This document shows positions 11,501 through 20,000 of a DNA stretch of 64,000 nucleotides, piece by piece. The stretch comes from Nematopogon swammerdamellus (lineage: Eukaryota; Arthropoda; Insecta; Lepidoptera; Adelidae): NCBI GenBank assembly GCA_946902875.1, contig OX336343.1, positions 9,413,754 to 9,477,753 of the forward strand, written 5' to 3'. Positions within the stretch are counted from its first letter, which is position 1. Each line of letters begins with the position of its first letter. Made by a program: the position numbers and the translations under genes. The notes under the pieces are model-generated. The model saw nothing but the letters and a program-made list of their open reading frames with translations, did not search any database and was not told where the DNA came from.

Positions 11501-12261
11501 CTGCGACACATTTTAGAGAAATGACCACGTTTGTTACAAGATGTACAAGTTGCATTTGAAGCGGGGCACGAGCTACGTGGGTGCCTCTTATATCCACAGT
11601 AGAAACAGATATCAGTTGGGCGACCATTTGAGTTTCTGCCCTGATTAGTTTGTTGAGGCAGCATTAATCGATTGGAAGAGGAAGCGGCAGAAGGAATGGT
11701 ATCTCGGATTTCATACACTTGATTGTGAAGATGTGCAGATTCCAACGAACGTGCCTGATTATAAGCATCACATAAGTCTAGACTGGTATTTTCCAGTAAA
11801 CGTTGCCTTATTATTTGTGAAGAGAGTCCTGATATAAAAGCATCTCTTATGTAGTCGGTTTCATTTTCATCAGCTGAGACTGCCTTAAATAAACAATCTT
11901 TTGCAAGCAACTTTAGATTTTGCATGTACTGATCTATAGTTTCCTCATTTTTCTGTTTTCGTGTTGCGAGCATATGACGGGCGTATATTTCATTTGCAGG
12001 TTTCACGAAAATACTTTCTAGTTTCGTGATAGCAGTTTCGTAGTCACTGGAGTCCTTTATATATTTGTATACATCAGTGGAGACATGGTTTGTGAGCAGT
12101 TGGAGTTTAGAAGAAGATGAGAGCGTACCTTCCTTCGAGTCTGATGGCACTAGTGAGAGAAAGTTTTCAAAAGTCTTTCTCCAATGTATCCATCGAGAGG
12201 AGTTTTGATTGCCTGTCTGAGGATCCACGTCCAACTTGTCAGGTCTGAGATATTTCTCCAT
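8560..12261 (-). CDS. Gypsy gag-pol polyprotein, single ORF
   Basis: 1233 residues with no internal stop or frameshift. Gag comes first, with two zinc knuckles (about 218-253: CFYCGYKRHPRSSC and CTSCNKRGHFSKMC). The retropepsin follows with active-site ALIDSGSKSSHID near 312. Reverse transcriptase has catalytic YLDD near 585, and RNase H has an ETDASDF motif near 725. The integrase has an HHCC zinc site (about 857-897) and a D-D-E catalytic core: IDFKGP near 922, HSDRGT near 979 and NGQVERYNG near 1015. The C-terminal tail is Pro/Asp-rich. Gag and pol share one frame, so the Gag:Pol ratio must be set by processing rather than frameshifting. All catalytic residues I can check are present, so it may be active. 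There is no env or chromodomain. Confidence 0.95.
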   Translation of the reverse strand: MEKYLRPDKLDVDPQTGNQNSSRWIHWRKTFENFLSLVPSDSKEGTLSSSSKLQLLTNHVSTDVYKYIKDSSDYETAITKLESIFVKPANEIYARHMLATRKQKNEETIDQYMQNLKLLAKDCLFKAVSADENETDYIRDAFISGLSSQIIRQRLLENTSLDLCDAYNQARSLESAHLHNQVYEIRDTIPSAASSSNRLMLPQQTNQGRNSNGRPTDICFYCGYKRHPRSSCPASNATCTSCNKRGHFSKMCRSKIQKSAALTPEPEEEFPQTSAPVSNVLSCNVTSSDRTPNMDVIEALVPVLVNGHRVMALIDSGSKSSHIDNTLVQKYNIKTEPCYARVSLASSEYVMTINSCCSIQIDVLGNKIEAKLTVMQNLCNDIIIGRDILQNHSVLEFHFGGPLPPLKLCALTAAKIDPVHLFPNVNMNSKPIAIKSRRHSASDLEFIDKEIKSLLADNIIQESISPWRAQVLVTKNENHKKRMVIDYSQTINKYTQLVAYPLPSIETVVSKVSQFNVFSKIDLKSAYHQIPITKKDRSYTAFEANGNLYEFTRIPFGVTNGVACYQRTIDNIIRKENLKGIFPYLDDITVCGIDQNDHDEKLRAFMLVAEKYALTINKEKSEFSVKEINILGYNIYNGTIKPDPERLRPLLDLPLPHDTASLRRATGMFAHYSRWLLNFSKKIQPLIHAKTFPLTPEAKEAFQNLKTEIAKSSVHAISDDELFTVETDASDFAIAASLSQQGRPVAFFSRSLSDSERHHSAIEKEAYAVVESLRKWKCFLMCKPFRLITDQRSVSFMFNQNHNSKIKNEKIQRWRMELSLYTYEIVYRPGGQNVVADALSRSSGLAAAIKDEESKLKDLHSTLCHPGVTRMAHWVKTKNLPFSIEEIRRITAACPVCAEVKPRFNTSHGTLIKAMAPLERISIDFKGPIPSQTKNRYILTVIDEYSRFPFAFPCQDISTDTVKRHLTEIFSMFGMPTYVHSDRGTSFLSGELKHFLNEKGIATSATTPYNPPCNGQVERYNGIIWQTVKLALKSQNHAVENWEAVLTQALHCVRSLLCTATNATPHERMFKHPRRSSNGQSIPTWLSSPGRVLMKKHVRASKYDPLVEDVELIESNPFYSRVRLQSGREVTVSNRHLAPPGDVGEIIPEDEEILESEVNTRTSNLDPAVGKGEHFDNTQARDDIPPSDPASPVESPQLSPASPEAPPHPIAADAPRRSGRSRQPPSHFRDFSK

Positions 12262-12273
12262 TTCATAGAGTTT

Positions 12274-12290
12274 ATTTTAGTTGATTAAAT
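12274..12290 (-). promoter_or_regulatory. Putative self-primer binding site of the Gypsy element
   Basis: One base inside the 5' LTR, in element sense, the sequence is tttaatcaactaaaat (12289 down to 12274). This is the perfect 16-nt reverse complement of 12345-12330 in the LTR. I see no TGG start or other obvious match to a tRNA 3' end. Confidence 0.6.
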
Positions 12291-12435
12291 TGAGGTGAAC
12301 ATTTAAACACAAAACCTTCGAATCAAGGTTTTAATCAACTAAAATCGTAGTAACATAATATTATAAGAAGGAAAATTATTGACAGACAATGATGACAATA
12401 GAAGATGACATTTTACATATTTAAAAATCACCACA
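12291..12435 (-). repeat. 5' LTR of the Gypsy element (145 bp), with TATA-like box and U5 hairpin
   Basis: Identical by eye to the 3' LTR. In element sense a TATA-like ttataatattat (12367-12356) lies about 20 nt upstream of attttagttgattaaa (12345-12330), which complements the primer site. A further hairpin with an 8-bp stem, aaaacctt/aaggtttt, occupies 12332-12311. Together they suggest that transcripts begin near 12345 and fold back. Confidence 0.8.
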
Positions 12436-12440
12436 ATGCT
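12436..12440. repeat. 5-bp target-site duplication, right copy (LTR element)
   Basis: atgct, matching 8379-8383. Confidence 0.9.
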
Positions 12441-13574
12441 CTACATTCTACTCCTTTCCATGCCTATCCCTATATCCTACAAAGCTTCTCGGAGATCTCT
12501 CAATATAAGGACATGTATACAATACATAATAGCATCAATTATCCTTGCTACATGGGCACATATGAAAGTAAATACTGCGAGTTACACATAGTGATTGATA
12601 CCTCATTAAGTTGTAAGGAGGAAGTATACGAATTGATTTCTTCGTGGAATGGACACAGAATAATTTACACTGATGGTTCAAAGAACTCCGAGTATGTCTC
12701 AATATCACTGTACGATGGTTCGAAGAAACAAGGTTATGGAGTTAAAATCACAAGTATGAGCACTATTTTCACAGCTGAAGCTTTTGCAATATATACGGCT
12801 TTGGATTATATTGAATGCTTGCATGAAGAACATAATAATATGCAATACCTTATCGTCACCGACAGTATGAGTGTTCTAAGAGCCTTACAGAATGCCAAGT
12901 TGGACGCTAACACACATTACGTTATTTATTGGATAAGAGAGAAGTTATACAATTTGCTACAGAAAAACATTGTGGTGGATTTGTGCTGGAGTCCCGCACA
13001 TATCGGCGTGAGAGGAAATGAATTAGCTGATTATTTGGCGAAATTTATAACTGAAAATGACAGCGGCGATGTTCGCGATGTTGCCATGTCCCACTCGGAA
13101 ATATTTAATGTCGTTAAAAAACAAATTTTTCAAGAATGGACAGATTTTTGGAGAAACGCAGTAACTGGACGCTGGTATGCAACTGTTTGCCACAACACTA
13201 TAGAAAAAACTTGGTTTTCCAAATATCTTCCGAAGAAAAGAAAATTTTACACCATAATATGTCGTCTTAGATTTGGCCACTGTCGCTTTGGCGCCCATCT
13301 TCATCGCATGAATATTATTAACTCTGCCGTCTGCCCACACTGTTCTAATGATGTCGACGTACAAAATCAAGGAGATAATATGAATGAGACTCTGGATCAC
13401 TTGTTTTTTGAATGCCCGACTTTTGACCTTCAACGACATTCGCTAATAGATAGATTAATGAAAATTTATAAAACACCTGACAATATGCCGCGCGTCACTC
13501 AAGATTTACTTGCCAACACAGACTGTTTTCCATCCATTTACGATTTCATTATTTCAACAATTGGCGATATATAA
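12441..13574 (+). CDS. LINE ORF2, C-terminal part with RNase H (continuation of 5762-8383)
   Basis: An open frame runs through 12405-13574, but its first codons lie in the LTR; the LINE's own codons resume at 12441. The RNase H domain keeps all four acidic positions: IIYTDGSK, FTAEAFAIYTAL, LIVTDSMSVL and GNELADYLAK. The tail has a CCHC-like cluster, CPHCSNDVD...LDHLFFECP, as in many LINEs with RNase H. Stop at 13572-13574. It joins the upstream half in frame once the LTR element is left out. Confidence 0.88.
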   Translation, partial: LHSTPFHAYPYILQSFSEISQYKDMYTIHNSINYPCYMGTYESKYCELHIVIDTSLSCKEEVYELISSWNGHRIIYTDGSKNSEYVSISLYDGSKKQGYGVKITSMSTIFTAEAFAIYTALDYIECLHEEHNNMQYLIVTDSMSVLRALQNAKLDANTHYVIYWIREKLYNLLQKNIVVDLCWSPAHIGVRGNELADYLAKFITENDSGDVRDVAMSHSEIFNVVKKQIFQEWTDFWRNAVTGRWYATVCHNTIEKTWFSKYLPKKRKFYTIICRLRFGHCRFGAHLHRMNIINSAVCPHCSNDVDVQNQGDNMNETLDHLFFECPTFDLQRHSLIDRLMKIYKTPDNMPRVTQDLLANTDCFPSIYDFIISTIGDI

Positions 13575-13695
13575 ATAATTTAAAGAATAACAACAGACAA
13601 GGCTGCATGGTTTAATACCTTTGCCTATCCCAAAAAAAGGGATAAAACAACAAAAAAAAAAAAAAAAATATATAAAAAAAAAAAATAAAAAAATA
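13575..13695 (+). other. LINE 3' UTR and A-rich tail
   Basis: A short 3' UTR followed by degenerate A-rich sequence (about 13645-13695), then the right 14-bp target duplication at 13696-13709. Confidence 0.8.
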
Positions 13696-13948
13696 CTATA
13701 ATCTTTGGACTATTATGTCAAATTGACAAAATAAGTGGTCACAAGCACAACCGCAAAATTTATAGCTAAGTTTTTGTAAAATTTAAAATTATTTCTCCAA
13801 CATCTACAACTCCATCGAACTAACGCTCGGCATGCATTCAAAAAAATAATTTGCTACCTACATATTAACTCGTAATAAATAACCTTGTATGCAGTTGTGT
13901 TACCTACCGCGCCGGTAATTCTTTGCATTGCATCAGTTGACAGAACAC

Positions 13949-14040
13949 ATGTGGTATGGTTATCGTTGGAGGTTTGCGGGGTGCGTGCGTGTTTGTGTGA
14001 GCGTGCGATACGCGGGGAGTGGAGGCGACATTACCGACAG
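13949..14040 (+). CDS. ELAC2: ELAC2 exon 1 (mitochondrial leader)
   Basis: ATG in the context acacATGt, 30 codons plus two bases, donor cag|gtaact. It joins exon 2 in phase (D-R-I-L-Q). It rests on phase and leader-like composition, not on conserved sequence. Confidence 0.65.
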
Positions 14041-17000
14041 GTAACTACTTAATATATTGCTTGAAATGTTTATTCCGGGTGTAACCTAAAATATGATATA
14101 ATATATATACCCCAAACAATTGTATTTAAAAAATGTCCTAAACTGGCGGGAGACCCCTACCACACTTTTAATAGGAATTTGTTGAAATAAAATTAGAATA
14201 TTTCACAATATTGAGGAAAAAATCTATACATAGTTACATACTGAAAAAAAAAACAAAATTCTATTGGTTATTGCATCACTTTATTCAATAGCTTTTTCAT
14301 AATTCCTGTTAATGGTTTGGAAACTAAACTAAACTTGGGGTTAATGGGTGAATAGGACTCTTAAATTCATTATGCAATCGACAAAGCTTTATGTTTTTAT
14401 AAATTTTTTGCTATTACTGAAAAAAAAATTCTACATGACCTGCTTACAACAACCGTGATGTCAGCCTAAATGTTTAATTTTTAAATATGACGAATCCGAG
14501 TGTATTTGTATGTTTTGACAGGATCCTGCAGCTTCTATCGACGATGCCTCGTGAGCGGCAACATGTGCCGGCGGCGCAGCGACAGCGAGCGTACATCGCG
14601 GAGCGTGCCGACAAGTTCAGCGCGGGCTCGGCGTACCTGCAGGTGCTGGGCGCAGGCGCTCCTAACACGCTCTACCTGTTCACTGATCAGAAGAGGTATT
14701 GATATGTATATGTATGTAGGTAGAAATTATTAATTGCACACGAATAAAAATCATACATGAAGGAAATATACAGGAGAAGAATAGAAGATCTTTTATTCAC
14801 AGATTCGGGAAAATGTGGAACGCACTCCCTGCCCATCTATTTCCTCCCAAGTACTGCCTGGGTTTCTTCAAAAGGGGTGTGGAAAGGCTCCTGTCAGGCC
14901 GGCATGGCATTCGCAATCCCCGTGCATCACAGAATGTCCATGAGCATCGTTAGACACCTACTTGTAGGTGAAACGATGCCACATGTCGCGCTATCCATAA
15001 AAATATACAATAATACACAGCGAAACCTTGTCACACGAGAAAACTTGTAAAAGAGGGAATAATCATAACATACTCTTTTAGATTCACACGAATCTGACTC
15101 TTAGCAGATACTACCTTGCTATTTGATGTGGTGCGCGGACGCTTGGATAGCACTGAACTAGTGGGGATTGTGGGACTAAACGTCCCACAGCGTCGTACAT
15201 GTCACACAGCTCTCCTCCACGAGCCCGCGCACCACACCAATTATGCTCAGGACTCAGTTTTCACTAGAATTGTACACAACTTCAATGATATTTACTGATA
15301 CTGACATCTTTCACCTATCTAGATCAAAATTCAGAATTGAGATTATAAAGACATTGATGAGCGAATAAGTATCACCCACACATGCATTCATAACCACTGT
15401 ATATTTTTATTTTATTTAATTTTTTCCCTTATTTCCATATTTATGTTTCCTAACCCATAATTAATGTAATCCCTTATGGAAATATTTAATAGGCCATCGT
15501 AAGTGTTCATTCTAAGTGTATAATATCTATAACTTGTGCTGTTGGTTTCCAGTAAAATAAAGAAAAAAAAAATGTGCTGTGTAGGCAGTCGCAAACACTT
15601 TTGTAAATATAGACTAAGGGGAAGTAAAAAAAAATCTTCAGCAAAGTTTCTTGCGACTTCTTCGCTGTGATAATAATCGAACTGACTAAATGCTAAATGT
15701 GCTAAAATATAACAAATCCCAGTGCAGTGTACTGTCTATGGATGATGAATACCTAAAGAATAAAGAACAATCGAACATTAGCATGCAAAGACGGACTTAT
15801 CACTGTAAATTATTTCTTCTAGTCAGCCTATGAGTGATGAGAGTAAGTGAAGAAAGAATGCATATAAGCATTAATTTTTCCTTCTGTCATCTTTTAGTGT
15901 TGTGCAATATTTTATTAGGGTATGTTCAAATAATTTCATCATATTAATCTTCTCTGTTGTAATAAAGTTGCTCATGTATAACATAGTTTTACAGGTGATA
16001 TAATGAACTACTAAATAGGTTCCAACTACAAGATCACACAGGCTGACAAGGGGTCCGGCAAATACCATAGAATCTTCGCGTTCCTTAGGGATTTAAGCCC
16101 TAAACAGTAGAAATGATAGGAATTCTTATAGAGTATTTATTTTTATTGTTTCATTTTAATATTTTCAACAAATTTGACCATTATTTTGGTGCTAGGTATT
16201 GATTTTAATTTTGATCATCTTTAAAATTTTGATAAACATTGTCACTTGCATATTAGTATTAACATAATTCCTGCCTTTTAATGTGTTCCATTACAATACC
16301 AGTGTACCTAAGCTTACGTACCAATATACCTAAGTGTATGTCCAGTGTAACTAAGGATGAAATGAATAAATACAAATATAATGGGGAGATGAACGCGAAG
16401 TTAAAACAGAAACTCACGCTCACTCCTACACATGACGATACAGTAAAATATTTATATTTTGAGATTATTTCTTGGCATTCTGTTGAAAATATGCTAACAA
16501 AATTCAAAATACTGTATTACAAAATACAAAGTACTGTGTGCGGCCGGTACTTAAAAAGAATAACCCCCACTGCATCTCTCCCCGTGGATGTCGTAAAAGG
16601 CGACAAGGGATAAGGACAAGATGCCGTGCTACCTCTCACCTTGGTGCGGTCTTTCCACCAGACCATGTCGCTGGAAGGCCTTCGTGCCTTACTTGCTGCT
16701 TGATAGTTATCTTGTCCGAATACTTTGCTAAATTTCGTGGCCGGTGTTGTGCTGTAATTTGCCAGTACAACACCGATTACTCTGCTTACCCTTATTGTCG
16801 GGATAAAGCGTGTGGTGTGTACAATGCAAAATGTATTCTATGTTGCCTGTGGCCGAGTTAATTGAATTTTTTTTTGAGTATTTTGAACATTTTTTATGTT
16901 CAAAATACAAACTGAGTGATGGAGGATGAATATCAACGATGAGATGCCACCTGCCGGCATAAATTGTCAATCTTGCTCCTCATTGAATTGGCATAATGGA

Positions 17001-20000
17001 TTAGTGGGATCTGGAACCGAAGTGATGTCACTAAAAATAAATATGATTAATCTGATCATGGCTAAATGTCCAGAGGGGCAACAAATAAGTGCTCGTGACA
17101 AAGTTCTACAGCTACTTATATATATATCAGCACATAGAACACAGACTGTATGCTGTATGAGCACACTGGATGCTGTTGCAGATACCTGTTCAACTGCGGC
17201 GAAGGTACCCAACGTCTGGCACACGAGCACAGGGTGAGGCTGTCGAGGTTGGAGCACGTGTTCATCACCAGCAAGACGTGGCGCCACGTGGGTGGTCTGC
17301 CGGGTGTCTCGCTCACTCTGCAGGATGTCGGTGTGCCCAGGATAACTCTGCATGGACCTCCGGGACTTGTTAGTTTAGTTTTTATTTTGTATTTTTGTAT
17401 TTTTTTATGGAAACTGACAAGGTTGGCTATACATCACCTACAACCAGTGGCGGGCCTCTCATACAAGCCAAAAAGCCCGGCTTGCCCTAGGTCGATCAAA
17501 CAAAGCTCGAAAGCAAATCGAAAACGAAAACAGTCGATAGTACCTACTTCAATTTCATTTTAAATATCGCGCCACGTGCCATTCGCGCGCGCCCAAGGTC
17601 ATTGAGTCGACGACGCGGCGCGGGGACTTCGTCGTTCGTAAGTATCATTCGGAATTGCTCGTGAACTCTCGCCTCGATGCGATGGATGAAATTAGTCAAA
17701 TACGAGCGTACATTAGTCATCTCGCTTGTTCCCGCTGTTATTCTAGCATTCTTTTATTTCCTTCTCGTTCTCGAGTACCATACAATTTTTAGCCTAAAGA
17801 CACCCATAGCACAGAATAGAAATAATAATATATGAGTATGTATAGCGATTAGTTTGAGGAAATATGCTAAGACTAATTCGTTCCGTAGTGCGAAAGCGTA
17901 CTCAGTATTAGTGCTATCTCAGTTTTTCAATAGAAGAACGCCAAAGACGTGTCTACTGATGTCTAATGTAGGCGTAGAAGTTTGAAGTGATTGTTCGGAG
18001 GATTGCGAGGATGTTTGTTAATACGAAAAAAATTCTCATATCTGTCGTCATTGTCAGTTCGTGTTGTATGTGCGCGCGCGTGTTGTGCTTGTGAATATTC
18101 GCTGTTTTGTTCGTAAATACAGAAAAATGGACCGGTAAGTGATGTCTTTTCTCTTTTTCATTATATTCCGGACCTATTGAGTACATTTGTTTGTACTGAG
18201 TTGAGATGCATTTTACGTAAAAAATCGAAGAAAAGTCCTACTCCATACTGACAATTTTTTCGTGTTTGTTGTTGTCAAAGCTTGTTTCTCAAAATAAATC
18301 GTTTTTTTGGAGAAAGTGAGGTGACAGAAATGTTCCTTAGTTCTTCTAGTTGAATAATATATGCCGTTTAGTGCTTGCATGTCGTAAATTTACGAGAAAT
18401 AAGCCATTTTTGTGACCTAGGTTTCGCCATCGAAACTTTGTTTGAGTCAGTGTCGTAATTTATTTCTAGTTCTGCCTAAATTCGTGTTTTGAGGTAGAAA
18501 GTGTCTCAAGATGAGTAGATAAAATTATCTATCCAACCATGTGCTTTCCATATATCCAACACACATATTTACGTAATGAATAGCCCAAATGTTGCAATGG
18601 CTTGTGAGTGCGAAAATGTAGTTTTTGACAAAAAAAAATTTGTGAATTCAAGATTTTATTGTGTGCCACACACGAGCTGCTGATACACCAGAAAGGTAGG
18701 ATTGGTTTGTATATGTATTCCTTTTTATGACAAAAATACTATATTACCAATTTGCGTTCGTGATAAATTTATAAAAATATAAAATCAGAGAGAGGTCGCA
18801 ATTTTCACATAACACAACTTTACATAATAATTTTGTTACCCAGAATATGTAATATACATAAAAAAAAGGCCTTTATAGCTAGAATATTTATCTGTAAATA
18901 CAATCCATTCGTTAGTTCATAAAGTTTCATGGAAAAATCTTTCAAAATGATTTTTTTTCTAACACCTTCACCTACGCCAGGTGGGCGGGCGCCACCTGGT
19001 GTACACCTGGTGTAGGCGAAGGATTCTTTTGTTTTATGCTCCCAAAGTTGAAGGGCTAAGAAATAATAATCTTTGGTTAGTTATATTATATCCATGGCGG
19101 GTGGCGGCGGCGGGCGGGACGTCGGACGTCGGCTCTCTCTTCGCTCTCTCTCTGGCATGCTATGATATGTATGATATGTGTTGATAAGTCACAATAATTC
19201 TATCAACCATAATATGCCTCCAGTGTGCTATTGATAATTAATTATTAACAAGAGTCTTCATAGTAACTGCACTGCACTGCAGTTGGTTTGCATAGATTTT
19301 TTAATTACCATTTTCTATAAAATTGTGATACAAGCATGTTTATTTCATTTACTGACTGACAGAATAGTCATATATTATATTTTGTATGAAATATTTGGCT
19401 TCGGCTTGCTCTACGATCTGACCCTAGGCCCGCCACTGCCTACAACATCCGTGATGTCAGTCCAGAACACCGGGTGAACTAGGTGCCATGTCAGTGCTTT
19501 CCTTGGGTCGTACGAACATCTCTTTGCATTATATTATATATATGGTGATGTCATTACCGTTATTACTATACATCTTTAAAAGAAAATGGTTTTACGCATG
19601 GTCGTTTATGGAGCTCAATTATTTTTTTTATGGAACTGAATAATCCGAAACGACGCTGAACTAATCATGAAAACTTATAAAATTAGTTTAAATACTGTTA
19701 TTTGTTATTCATTATGCACTATGTAATCCACTCTCAATGAACTCTCAAGAGGTTATAAAATTATTTAGAACTTCTCTCATTTTGAGGGATGTTTAAGTAA
19801 TTTTTTTGAATCTATCTACTTAAAACACCATGCACCATGGGACTGACATCCGAATATGGCTAAAGCACCAAACTTAAATTAAGAATAAAAAAAGCAGTCA
19901 AGTGAGTCGAACTCGTGTAGAGAGGGTTCCATACCATTCTGTTTTACGTGAGAACTTTAAGGCTTAGAATTTTCGTTTACGTTTTCTTGAAAATTATAAG

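Larger units (their letters stand above)
8384..12435 (-). mobile_element. Complete Ty3/Gypsy LTR retrotransposon nested in LINE ORF2
   Basis: A 4052-bp element bounded by two 145-bp LTRs (8384-8528 and 12291-12435) that match at every base I compared, and by an atgct target duplication. Between them is one uninterrupted gag-pol ORF on the minus strand, with a purine-rich tract next to the 3' LTR and a self-complementary primer-site region next to the 5' LTR. LTR termini read TG...CA in element sense. There is no envelope gene. Identical LTRs mean the insertion is young. The double zinc knuckle in gag recalls the Mag and CsRn1/Kabuki groups; the clade is not settled. Confidence 0.95.
4269..13695 (+). 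mobile_element. Full-length RNase H-bearing non-LTR retrotransposon (I-group-like), interrupted by an LTR element
   Basis: A complete LINE: 5' UTR (about 4281-4571), ORF1 with CCHC knuckles (4572-5753), ORF2 with endonuclease, reverse transcriptase and RNase H (5762-8383 continuing at 12441-13574), and an A-rich 3' tail to 13695. It is flanked by a 14-bp target duplication. ORF2 is split only by the LTR retrotransposon at 8384-12435; removing that insertion and one target-duplication copy restores the frame without a stop. The domain order and gag-like ORF1 fit the I/Loa/R1 group rather than Jockey, which lacks RNase H; the exact clade is uncertain. The 3' end lies about 240 bp upstream of the ELAC2 start codon. 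Confidence 0.9.

Noticed and set aside
12405..12440. ATG at 12405 as the start of an independent RNase H gene
   Set aside because: These codons lie inside the LTR; the protein is the continuation of LINE ORF2.
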